Source: Bacteroidia bacterium (GTDB taxonomy: Bacteria > Bacteroidota > Bacteroidia > Cytophagales > Cyclobacteriaceae). Taken from it: DNA of 64,000 bases. The notes beneath the pieces were generated by a model. That model did not search any database. It saw nothing but the letters and a program-made list of their open reading frames with translations, and was not told the DNA's origin. Position numbers and translations under genes: made by a program. The stretch covers positions 62,001-126,000 of the forward strand of contig JAUHYU010000001.1 in the NCBI GenBank assembly GCA_030426345.1, in the 5' to 3' direction. Positions 1-7,874 of this stretch are shown in pieces. The number at the start of each line of letters is the position of its first letter. Position 1 is the stretch's first letter.

Positions 1-137
1 GGATGGTCAAAGGGAAGGATATCATATTTCTATCTAGGACGGCCTACGATGACGGTGTTGGCGGGGCTAACAATAATCATGATGCTAATTTCCTAACCTT
101 TCATAAGATCAAGAAATTTAGAAAAACGCTAAAATAA
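1..137 (+). CDS. Sialidase-fold protein, C-terminal end only (cut by window edge)
   Basis: This is the last 44 codons of a gene whose body lies left of the window; the frame is fixed by the TAA at 135-137. The tail matches the C-terminus of the next gene (299-1483) almost residue for residue. Most differences are third-base changes, and the only clear replacements are in the stretch after 'DDGVGGA', where this copy reads NNNH and the other RDNH. That pattern suggests two tandem paralogues both under selection. Function is inferred from the neighbour: a secreted sialidase-superfamily beta-propeller. Nothing can be said of its N-terminus. Confidence 0.85.
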   Translation, partial: MVKGKDIIFLSRTAYDDGVGGANNNHDANFLTFHKIKKFRKTLK

Positions 138-153
138 GTACTAAATCTTAAAG

Positions 154-188
154 AATAGTTCTGGGATATCCTAGGACTATTTTTTTTG
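154..188 (+). terminator. Rho-independent terminator after first sialidase-like gene
   Basis: A stem ATAGTTCT / AGGACTAT closes a short loop and runs into eight T. It lies about 17 nt after the stop. The same structure follows the paralogue at 1500-1532 with compensating base changes in the stem, which supports a real RNA hairpin. Confidence 0.8.
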
Positions 189-204
189 TCTTTATTATAA
201 TAAC

Positions 205-225
205 CATGGATTTTAGAGGCTTTTT
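205..225 (-). repeat. Interspersed intergenic motif, copy 1
   Basis: On the minus strand this reads AAAAAGCCTCTAAAATCCAT followed by G, the best form of the recurring motif with core AGCCTYYAAAAYCCATGA. It lies about 70 nt after the stop of the first gene and 17 nt past the terminator T-tract. The equivalent place after the paralogous gene carries the same sequence, so it was copied with the tandem duplication. Confidence 0.7.
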
Positions 226-298
226 AATACGCAAGCGATGGTTATCAAACCTAAAGTAGCCGTGATTTGATGCAATTAACCCACTAAAAAATTTACCA

Positions 299-1483
299 AT
301 GAAGAAATTTACATTACTATTTTTTAGCCTTTCGATTTGTTATTGTTTGAATGCACAACAATTCGATGATTCAAAAGTCCCGGGGGTTGTTGTGGCATAT
401 AGCCCCGCCTCGTCAGGAAAATACATAGGCTCACCCAGTTTAGCCATTCTTCCAAATGGAGACTATGTGGCTTCTCATGATTTTTTTGGACCTGAATCCA
501 ATGAATATGTGAGCGCGATTTCTAAAATTTACACTTCAAAAAATAAAGGTAAAACATGGAGCGAGATAGCTGAGATTGATGGGGCATTTTGGTCTAAGCT
601 TTTTGTCAATCAAGGAAAACTTTGGTTTTTAGGCACCGACAGACATAATGGAAATACGGTTATCAGGCTTTCAGAAGATGGAGGGAGCACCTGGACCAAC
701 CCCAGCAACTCGGCAAACGGATTACTCTTAGAAGGAGAAGAATATCATTGTGCACCTACGGCAGTACTAACGTATAATGGTAGGATTTGGAGAGGTATGG
801 AAAGTGCTCTGGGACCAATTAATAAGTGGGGTAAGCGCTTTGGAGCATTTATGCTTTCTGCCCCAATTGATGCGGACTTATTAAAAGCGGATAGTTGGAC
901 TAGCAGCGACATACTCTACCATGATTCAACTTTACTTAATGGGAACTTTGGAGGTTGGGTTGAAGGTAACGCAGTAGTAGATAAGAAAGGGCAAATGTGG
1001 GACATTCTTAGAGTGCATGATCCCTCAACATTGGAGGAAAAAGCAGCATTTGTTAAGATTAGTGCTGATGGTAAAAATGCTTCTTTTGATCCCAAAACAG
1101 GCTTTAAGGATTTTCCGGGTGGCAGCAAAAAATTTACCATCCATTACGATGTGCCTTCCGGACTGTATTGGACTTTAACTAATGTAATCCCCGAAGAGGT
1201 AAAAAAGGATAATGAAGGAACAAATCCTGCCAAGATCAGAAATACCCTGGCATTATTTTCTTCTCCTGATCTAGTGCAATGGGATGAAAGAAAAGTGATT
1301 TTGCAACATCCAGATGTTGCAAAGCATGGTTTTCAATATGTTGATTGGATGGTAAAAGGAAAGGATATCATATTTCTATCTAGGACAGCCTACGATGATG
1401 GCGTCGGCGGAGCTAGGGATAATCACGATGCTAATTTCCTGACTTTTCATAAGATCAAGAAATTTAGAAAAACATTAAATTAA
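299..1483 (+). CDS. Secreted sialidase-fold (BNR/Asp-box) protein
   Basis: The product is 394 aa with a signal peptide (residues 1-20, ending LNAQ), so it is exported. Two Asp-boxes are visible, SKNKGKTW at about 80-87 and SEDGGSTW at about 125-132. These mark bladed propellers of the sialidase superfamily. Other members of this superfamily are exo-sialidases, but also lyases and plain sugar-binding or glycosidase proteins, and I cannot identify the arginine triad of a true sialidase with confidence. It is one of a tandem pair with the partial gene at the window start and is closed by its own terminator. The substrate is unknown; the neighbouring DapA-like and SSS genes lie too far away to prove a sialic-acid pathway. 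Confidence 0.75.
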   Translation: MKKFTLLFFSLSICYCLNAQQFDDSKVPGVVVAYSPASSGKYIGSPSLAILPNGDYVASHDFFGPESNEYVSAISKIYTSKNKGKTWSEIAEIDGAFWSKLFVNQGKLWFLGTDRHNGNTVIRLSEDGGSTWTNPSNSANGLLLEGEEYHCAPTAVLTYNGRIWRGMESALGPINKWGKRFGAFMLSAPIDADLLKADSWTSSDILYHDSTLLNGNFGGWVEGNAVVDKKGQMWDILRVHDPSTLEEKAAFVKISADGKNASFDPKTGFKDFPGGSKKFTIHYDVPSGLYWTLTNVIPEEVKKDNEGTNPAKIRNTLALFSSPDLVQWDERKVILQHPDVAKHGFQYVDWMVKGKDIIFLSRTAYDDGVGGARDNHDANFLTFHKIKKFRKTLN

Positions 1484-1499
1484 GTACTAAAACTTAGAA

Positions 1500-1532
1500 A
1501 ATAGCCCTGGGATACCCTAGGGCTATTTTTTT
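1500..1532 (+). terminator. Rho-independent terminator after sialidase-like gene
   Basis: Perfect stem ATAGCCCT / AGGGCTAT with a T7 tail, about 17 nt after the stop. Compared with the paralogous terminator at 154-188, one T-A pair has become C-G on both sides and one G-T pair has become G-C. Confidence 0.85.
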
Positions 1533-1549
1533 GTCTTGATTACGGTCAT

Positions 1550-1570
1550 CATGGATTTTAGAGGCTTTTT
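1550..1570 (-). repeat. Interspersed intergenic motif, copy 2
   Basis: Minus-strand reading is AAAAAGCCTCTAAAATCCAT then GA, an exact match to the best consensus. It sits just beyond the terminator of the sialidase-like gene. With the inverted copy at 1629-1650 it forms the ends of a roughly 100-bp inverted-repeat unit (20-bp arms, two mismatches). Confidence 0.75.
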
Positions 1571-1628
1571 ACCTATTTTTCTTCCAAAGGTCAATCGGTT
1601 AGACTAATGTCATTATACTTCCACGAAG

Positions 1629-1650
1629 AAAAGCCTCCAAAACCCATGAA
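1629..1650 (+). repeat. Interspersed intergenic motif, copy 3 (inverted partner of copy 2)
   Basis: Plus-strand AAAAGCCTCCAAAACCCATG, facing the copy at 1550-1570. The spacer between the two copies is 58 bp with no coding potential. Confidence 0.75.
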
Positions 1651-1705
1651 AACCTATAGGTTTCCATTTCGCACTTTTCATGAAATAACAAGGACATCTT
1701 GATAC

Positions 1706-1738
1706 TTTGCTCGATAAGATTAAATTTGAAAAGCAATT
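1706..1738 (+). promoter_or_regulatory. Candidate Bacteroidota promoter before small membrane ORF
   Basis: TTTG at 1706-1709 and TAAATTTG at 1731-1738 are separated by 21 bp, matching the -33 TTTG and -7 TAnnTTTG boxes of the Bacteroidota primary sigma factor. A short hairpin (TGGGG-TTATA-CCCCA, 1799-1813) lies in the presumed leader. The rest of the 372-bp gap 1484-1855 holds only the terminator and two motif copies. Confidence 0.4.
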
Positions 1739-1855
1739 GCACTCATTGGGTGCGGTCTTTTGTTAAACATGTGAAAATTGGATTTAGAAACAGCAGCATG
1801 GGGTTATACCCCAATTATATTAACAACTACTGAATAAATTATTTCAATTTGGATT

Positions 1856-2059
1856 TTGAGAGAACGTTTCAAATTGAACAATATAATCTTGACATCATTA
1901 ATCGCCATTCTCAATGGCTTTTCTTTCTATTTACTTGTTCAAATGATCAAGGGCGCTTGGCCAACTTTTTTGCCATATTTAGGAATTGGAATTTCAACAA
2001 TATTGTTTTTCCTTCAATTTGGACTTTTCAAAAAAGAAATGAATCGTCGCAAGAATTAG
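1856..2059 (+). CDS. Small two-helix membrane protein, hypothetical
   Basis: A 67-aa frame starting at TTG 1856 (an alternative TTG lies at 1874) predicts two hydrophobic helices, about residues 9-30 and 37-55. They are linked by a short loop with 'KGAWPTF' and followed by a basic tail (KKEMNRRKN). That topology, together with a promoter-like sequence upstream, favours a real gene over the overlapping +1 frame from 1849, whose peptide is compositionally random. I do not recognise the family. It lies between the sialidase-like gene and the convergent beta-helix gene, ending 20 bp from the latter's stop. Confidence 0.45.
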   Translation: MRERFKLNNIILTSLIAILNGFSFYLLVQMIKGAWPTFLPYLGIGISTILFFLQFGLFKKEMNRRKN

Positions 2060-2078
2060 CGTAGCGGTTTTTATGATT

Positions 2079-4445
2079 TCACTTCAAAATCAAAATAATA
2101 TCTTCTTCCTTTTGATTTCTGACCACACGGATATTTAATTTTCCTTTCCAGTTGTTTCCCTGATAGGCGATCATCAAATCCGCTACATTTTTCACGACAC
2201 TTCCTGCGCTTTGAATAATTACATCTCCAGCCTGCAGTCCTCCTTTTTTGGCTAAGCTTCCATCGGAAACTTTCAATACCAATACTCCGCTGACATCGCT
2301 CAATCCTGCGGCAGAACGCTCGCCCATGGTTTCTATATCCTTTATATCCGCTCCCAGCCATTTTATGGATTTATTGCCTGAAAAATCCATGGCATACATC
2401 ATCAGTGGTGGAATATCCGGTGTTTTGGCAATTTTTTTCAAAGATGGTTTTTGCACACCAAATTGTTGCATCGAAAAGTTCCTAAACCCTAATTTCAAAG
2501 CTGGAGAATTTCCCTGAACACGAAAATCCGCATATACAGGATCTACAAACTTCGCATCACCAAATAAGCTGTGTTCATCCGTGCCATTTTGTTGCGCCTT
2601 TTCCAGAGCTTCCTTGTTCGGAAACAGGTTGTAATCCACTTCCTTGCCCCACCCTTGCAAACGAATATCCTGATGGCCTGTCATGACGATATTCCTTCTG
2701 AATACATCGCCACTATTCTTGAACCACACATGCGGGTGAAACCCATTGTTTACCATAATGTTATTTTCGACAGTCCTATAAAAACCCTCCCTCAGTTTGA
2801 TGCCTCCGTTCAGGCACAGATTGTTATATAAGTGGTAGTTTGATGAGCCATCATCCAAATCTATGTCCCAACCATGATCGCAGCGCATCCTATTATTCCT
2901 AATCACTGTCGTGTGGATCGCATCCCAATATGGCATTTCAGGATTATCCGTAGTGATCTGATCCATCGTCTTTCTATTGGGATGCCAAAAACGGTCCCTA
3001 CCCCATGAATTGAACGCCCCATGATCAGAAGATTGCAGCACTGTATTGAACACATCGTTGAACTCAATGACGTGTCCGCCCCAAGTTCCTTCGCTGACAT
3101 TGATTCCCGCACGGGGAACATCATAAATCGAATTGTGGCGCACGGTAATGTCCATTGCCATGGAAATCTCCACCCCGGCAGTTTGTATTTCAGTTTGTCC
3201 AGTATTGTGAATCAAGTTATCATCCACTAGGCACTCTGATGGATATTCATGGGTTTTAGGGCCTTTTTCAGTGTCAATATCCTGCAAAGGCACAAACTCT
3301 TTATAATTAAAAGAAGGTGACCGCACCGCAGACGGCAATCCGACAAAACAAATTGCACTTGCCCCAATCCCATAAATGTGATTTCCTCTTACGGTCATGT
3401 TTCGGTTGTAACCGGAAAAGAAAATGGCATTTCCGCCAAGGTTTGTCAATTCGCAATCAGTGATGCTACAATTCTCGGCATTTTCAAACCGAATGGCCCC
3501 GGCACTATGAATCATCCAATCACTTCGCAACAAAGGTTCGTATTCCTTCATGAAGGTACGGTTGGTCTGTTCCATCTTGATACCCTTAAAATTGATCTGC
3601 TTAGCAGGATTGTCGTCAGTTCCTTTTATGAAAAATAATTGATCCAACATAGTGACCTCCACGGTCGAATTGTTCAAATCCATATTGTCAAATGGATAGA
3701 AGTAAAGCGTAGATTTTTTAGAGTCAAAATACCACTCACCGGATTCGTCCAATTCTTCGAATACATTTTCTACCATCCGGTATTTCTCGTGCATCGGTGA
3801 CGGACGATTGTTTTGATGGCCACCCTTCAGCACTGGATTTCCGTCTTGATCGACAGATTCAACTTCATAGTAGAAATCACCCCACTCGCCCTTGTGCATT
3901 GCATGTACAATCGCGCCCTCAGGGTGTTCCCATTGACTTACCCTTTTGGGTGAAATGGCATCGGCAGCATAACCGTTAAAATGGCTTGCTGCACTATCGA
4001 TGTTTGGATACCGCGCTAAATGCTGTTGTTTTCCATGAACATAAAGTTGTGCGTAAGGAGAAATATCAACCTTGGTTTTCAGCTTCGTGACCCCACCCTG
4101 ATACACTTTCCATTTACCCGTCAATACTTGAGAACCTTTGACGGTAACTGTTCCGGGCTCATAGGCCTCAAAAGTAACCGGGCCCAATTCTGGGCCCAGT
4201 TTAATTGTTTTTTCTAGATAGTAAGTTCCTGGAAGTAATGAGATTCTAGAGGTATTTTCAGAAGTCTTAATTTGCTTTTGCAATTGCTCCAATGCCGATT
4301 CAATGCTTTTTTTCGGTGCATCCTTTGTCCGTCCATCGTACTTGTCGTTACCGCTGGGACTTACAAAAACCTGTTGGGATTTACTTGTAAAAGCATTAAA
4401 AAAGAACAGTAACAGAACTACATAAAACAGCCTACTCACCACCAA
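2079..4445 (-). CDS. Secreted right-handed beta-helix protein (GH141-like) with C-terminal PDZ domain
   Basis: 788 aa with a signal peptide (residues 1-23). The mature protein opens with the 'VFVSPSGND..DG' strand typical of pectate-lyase-type beta-helix enzymes and continues with many short N/G-rich rungs. The block DHGAFNSWGRD near residues 474-484 resembles the conserved region of GH141-like proteins (fucosidase/xylanase family); that assignment is from memory and tentative. The last 100 residues form a PDZ domain (GVLVLKVSDGSLAKKGGLQ, then AGDVII), unusual on a glycosidase and suggesting substrate or partner docking. It is the last gene of a minus-strand run: 4 bp separate it from the DUF1080 protein upstream, so the two are co-transcribed. 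Likely periplasmic. Confidence 0.75.
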   Translation of the reverse strand: MVVSRLFYVVLLLFFFNAFTSKSQQVFVSPSGNDKYDGRTKDAPKKSIESALEQLQKQIKTSENTSRISLLPGTYYLEKTIKLGPELGPVTFEAYEPGTVTVKGSQVLTGKWKVYQGGVTKLKTKVDISPYAQLYVHGKQQHLARYPNIDSAASHFNGYAADAISPKRVSQWEHPEGAIVHAMHKGEWGDFYYEVESVDQDGNPVLKGGHQNNRPSPMHEKYRMVENVFEELDESGEWYFDSKKSTLYFYPFDNMDLNNSTVEVTMLDQLFFIKGTDDNPAKQINFKGIKMEQTNRTFMKEYEPLLRSDWMIHSAGAIRFENAENCSITDCELTNLGGNAIFFSGYNRNMTVRGNHIYGIGASAICFVGLPSAVRSPSFNYKEFVPLQDIDTEKGPKTHEYPSECLVDDNLIHNTGQTEIQTAGVEISMAMDITVRHNSIYDVPRAGINVSEGTWGGHVIEFNDVFNTVLQSSDHGAFNSWGRDRFWHPNRKTMDQITTDNPEMPYWDAIHTTVIRNNRMRCDHGWDIDLDDGSSNYHLYNNLCLNGGIKLREGFYRTVENNIMVNNGFHPHVWFKNSGDVFRRNIVMTGHQDIRLQGWGKEVDYNLFPNKEALEKAQQNGTDEHSLFGDAKFVDPVYADFRVQGNSPALKLGFRNFSMQQFGVQKPSLKKIAKTPDIPPLMMYAMDFSGNKSIKWLGADIKDIETMGERSAAGLSDVSGVLVLKVSDGSLAKKGGLQAGDVIIQSAGSVVKNVADLMIAYQGNNWKGKLNIRVVRNQKEEDIILILK

Positions 4446-4449
4446 TCTA

Positions 4450-7400
4450 TTAAAGTTCCTTGATCCTGATATTCCTAAAATACACTATAGATCCATGCCC
4501 CAAGTATCCGATATGACCTTTTTTCCTTTTCAACCCCGGATGATCTTTATGGTCTGCGGTACCATTTTTACTAGCCTCTATCATATTTCCATCAAGGATA
4601 ACCGTTCCGTTCAAAATTACCTTTACATGATCACCCTTCACTATTACTTCCTGTGAATTCCATTCTCCGACCGGTTTCAAATATCCTCTCTTTGCAGCAA
4701 TTATGCCGTAGGCCGAACCATGGTATTGGTAAGGCTGAAGGTCTTTATAAATGTCTGCTGTGTTATCTAGGATCTGCAATTCCGTGCCAACATATGCGGC
4801 ATCACCTTCGAGCGGAGCGCGAATGCCCAACCCATTGTTTGCTCCAGGAGTCAATTTAAATTCAAACCTGTAGTTAAAATCTGCATACTCCTTGGCGGTA
4901 AATAAATTGCCATGGCCACCTTTTTCAGGGTAAATCACAAGCTGACCATCCTCAATGACATAAGCAATCTTGTTTCCAACCCAATGATCTAAGTTATCGC
5001 CTTGAAAAAGCGGTGTAAATCCATCAGCAATTTCTTCTTCCGTTATTTTATTTTCACCTGATTGGGAGAGGTCTTTAATATAAATATCCCGAAAACCCAG
5101 TTCATTTCCATGAGCTTGCAATTCTATTTGCTCTACAGGAAAGATTGGCTGAGTACGATCCCAATAATTCTCCAACACCACATTGTCCACCACCAATTGA
5201 CCGTTGAGATAAACAGTAACCTTGTCTCCAATCATCGTGATGTGAAATGTGTTCCAATCGTCTATCGGGTTGTCGGCTACAACGAGGGGAATCCGCTCAT
5301 GCTTTTGATTATTGTATAGTCCGCCTGAACCAACTTGCGCACCAACATCAACCCTAGAAGTATCCCAAACCTGCACCTGTGGCGTACCACGCAAGTAAAT
5401 TCCACTATCACCATTTTTGGATATTCTCCAATCTACCAGCATTTCGAAGTCGCCATATTTTTTGTCTGTACACAAATTATGTCCTTTTCCATTGAACCAA
5501 AGTACGCCATCTTTCACACTCCAAAATTCCGTCATTTCTTCATCTGCCTTGGCCTGCTTCTTGGCCAATTCCTTTTCGCTCATTTTGGCTCTTGCTATTG
5601 GATTTTCCACCAGCCCTTTCCATCCTGACAAATCTTTTCCATTAAAAACAGAAACAAAGCCGGCTTCTTCCGGCATCTCATTCAGGTATTTTTGAATATT
5701 GGCAATATCATAATCACTTTCACCACCTTCAATTATATCAATTACATTTTCCAAAGATTGCCTCACAATAGCTCCAGTCAACCCTTCATGCCCATTTCCC
5801 GGTAAGGCGATTCTCATCACAGATCTCGCAGCATCTTGCTTCAAAGCATTGTCATCCAAATAATTCTTAACAAATGTCAATGCGGTAAATGTATGTATCT
5901 GCCCAATGGATTGTATGGCTTTCCTCTCTACCTCTTCAGATGCCGCAGTACCCATTATCTTTCGGATCAACAAAAGCTTTTGTGCATCTGGAGCATCCGA
6001 ATTATTTACCTGTTGCAAAAACGCCATAGCGGCCTGATTGCCCATTCCCATATCGTTTTCTGAAATATCATACAATGTCGAAGTCGCTTCAAGACCTTTC
6101 CAATTGGTAAGGGCAGTGAATGCGGATTTTTTTAATTTAGCATTGCCTGAATTGAAATTTTCGTTAACAACATCCAAAGCTTCTGTACCTCCCAATTCTG
6201 GCAAAATCTCCAGGAACAAGGCAGTCTTGTCGACATTCAGGCTTTGAGAACCTTGCAAAAAGCTCTTTTTTTCCATGGGTGTTTCCAAGCGCATTGCAAC
6301 CGCCAGTAGTGCATTTTGAATGGCTTTTAATTCCTCCGTATCCGAGGTAGATTGAAAAAGACTAAACAATTTTTGCTGGTCAGATTTTTCCGAAACAGAC
6401 GCCAATGCATTTAATGCGGCGAGTCTAACCTTAGCATCGGAATTAGTTGTTTCCGCGTAAATCACTTCTTTGAAATCCGTTGCTCTTTTTTCAGCCAAGA
6501 TTTCCATCAAGGCAATTTTTGCTTCACCGTTATTTTGAGGAATGGCTTTGGCAACTTCAGCAGCTACCCTGTCTGATTTTAGCCATAGCATGGTTTCTTT
6601 TAGAGATTCCAAAACTTTGCTATCCGCTGTTTGAAATTTGCCTATGAAAATATCGACAGCACCTTCTGGGTTCAACTTAGCCAATGCTCCAATTGCAGCG
6701 ACTTGTATCGCCGACTCATTGCTATTCATGGAATTAAAGGCCATTGCAGATGCCGCAACATCGCCACGGTTGCCAAGCATCGTGATGATCTCAGCCTGCA
6801 CGTTTGCCGGGTAATCTTTCATAATACCCAACCAGAATGATGTTGGCTCGTCGCCCAATTTTTCAGCACCTAAATGCAAAGCCGCTCCCCTCACTTTTAT
6901 ATCTTCGGAAGTAAGTGCCTTTTTCAGGTATTTTTGTGCGTGTTTGCTGTGGTTGCTCACCAACAAACTCAATGCATCTGCACTAGTATGTCCAGTAGAT
7001 TTGCCTATTAATTTCTTGCAGATTTTTTCACTTTTTGCTAATTCACCTTTTTCAGCCAACCGACTGGCATAAAGTAAATAGCTTGCATTGGCACGTGTAG
7101 GTTCAAAATCAAAATTAGCAGTTTCTGCGGCAGATTCCAGTATTTTCCCATGTTTCAATGTTGGTAAATTTGCCAGATAGAACAAACTGACTTTTGTTAA
7201 ATCTGGGTTTGAGGAATTTGTCAAACCAGCAATTTCTCCTTCAGCAGAAGCCACTTTAAGTACACCCAAAGCTTTCACAACAGTGATCTGATTTTTCCCT
7301 GATAAATTGGAAAGTGAAGCGGATAAAGCTTCTCCAGCCTTCGCAGAACCAATAGCAGTAAGTGCTTGAGTTGCCGGTTCGCACAAGCGATTATCCGACA

Positions 7401-7818
7401 GATAGGTACTCAACTGATCTACTGCTTCATCCTTACTTACCAATTGAATTTGCTGGATCAAGAAAGCTGATATCTCCTTATTTTGTTGGCCTTGCAAAGC
7501 TGCTAAATATGCATTGGAAACCATCAGCCTGTCAGAACTGCTACTTGATGAAGTGATGTATTTGGACAGATTCCCTAGCGCAAATCTTACTTTCACATCC
7601 CCGCCCTTTTCTGGAGGGGTAAGCATGTCTGCATATTTTAAGATTCCTTTTTCGCCCAAACTAACCAGCTCTCCCATTTGTTTGTTGAGTATCTCCAAAT
7701 TGGAAGCTGGCATTTCAGTAAGTATATCAGCGATTCTGGTTTCAAAAGTTTTGCCCTGTGCCAGCACAATATTTTGTGCCAGTACCAGAACTATGATTAT
7801 TGATGTTAATTTTCTCAT
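4450..7818 (-). CDS. HEAT-repeat protein with tandem DUF1080 (3-keto-disaccharide hydrolase) domains
   Basis: I place the start at ATG 7816-7818, giving MRKLTSIIIVLVLAQNIVLA as the signal peptide; an upstream ATG would run into the neighbouring gene. The protein is about 1122 aa. Residues about 30-690 are alpha-helical HEAT-like repeats (repeated A-A-x-x-A-L patterns). Two DUF1080 lectin-like sandwiches follow, beginning FVSVFNGKDLSGW (about 718) and FTPLFQGDNLDHW (about 931). DUF1080 is now named 3-keto-disaccharide hydrolase: it cleaves glycosides oxidised at C3 by Gfo/Idh/MocA enzymes. Such an enzyme is the next gene upstream, 57 bp away, which supports a joint periplasmic pathway. The HEAT array plus two catalytic-type domains is an uncommon length. 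Confidence 0.8.
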   Translation of the reverse strand: MRKLTSIIIVLVLAQNIVLAQGKTFETRIADILTEMPASNLEILNKQMGELVSLGEKGILKYADMLTPPEKGGDVKVRFALGNLSKYITSSSSSSDRLMVSNAYLAALQGQQNKEISAFLIQQIQLVSKDEAVDQLSTYLSDNRLCEPATQALTAIGSAKAGEALSASLSNLSGKNQITVVKALGVLKVASAEGEIAGLTNSSNPDLTKVSLFYLANLPTLKHGKILESAAETANFDFEPTRANASYLLYASRLAEKGELAKSEKICKKLIGKSTGHTSADALSLLVSNHSKHAQKYLKKALTSEDIKVRGAALHLGAEKLGDEPTSFWLGIMKDYPANVQAEIITMLGNRGDVAASAMAFNSMNSNESAIQVAAIGALAKLNPEGAVDIFIGKFQTADSKVLESLKETMLWLKSDRVAAEVAKAIPQNNGEAKIALMEILAEKRATDFKEVIYAETTNSDAKVRLAALNALASVSEKSDQQKLFSLFQSTSDTEELKAIQNALLAVAMRLETPMEKKSFLQGSQSLNVDKTALFLEILPELGGTEALDVVNENFNSGNAKLKKSAFTALTNWKGLEATSTLYDISENDMGMGNQAAMAFLQQVNNSDAPDAQKLLLIRKIMGTAASEEVERKAIQSIGQIHTFTALTFVKNYLDDNALKQDAARSVMRIALPGNGHEGLTGAIVRQSLENVIDIIEGGESDYDIANIQKYLNEMPEEAGFVSVFNGKDLSGWKGLVENPIARAKMSEKELAKKQAKADEEMTEFWSVKDGVLWFNGKGHNLCTDKKYGDFEMLVDWRISKNGDSGIYLRGTPQVQVWDTSRVDVGAQVGSGGLYNNQKHERIPLVVADNPIDDWNTFHITMIGDKVTVYLNGQLVVDNVVLENYWDRTQPIFPVEQIELQAHGNELGFRDIYIKDLSQSGENKITEEEIADGFTPLFQGDNLDHWVGNKIAYVIEDGQLVIYPEKGGHGNLFTAKEYADFNYRFEFKLTPGANNGLGIRAPLEGDAAYVGTELQILDNTADIYKDLQPYQYHGSAYGIIAAKRGYLKPVGEWNSQEVIVKGDHVKVILNGTVILDGNMIEASKNGTADHKDHPGLKRKKGHIGYLGHGSIVYFRNIRIKEL

Positions 7819-7874
7819 TGAATTATTCTTTGCTTTAAATATTTTTCTGTGGTGATAATTATTGACTTCGAAAC

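Noticed and set aside
138-298. tRNA or small RNA in the gap before the second sialidase-like gene
   Set aside because: No tRNA T-loop (GTTCGAnnC) or cloverleaf; only the terminator and motif copy. The same check was negative for the other gaps.
1849-2064. 71-codon frame overlapping the small membrane ORF
   Set aside because: It uses the same DNA one frame away from 1856-2059, has no membrane or fold pattern, and looks random; the two-helix frame is the better gene.
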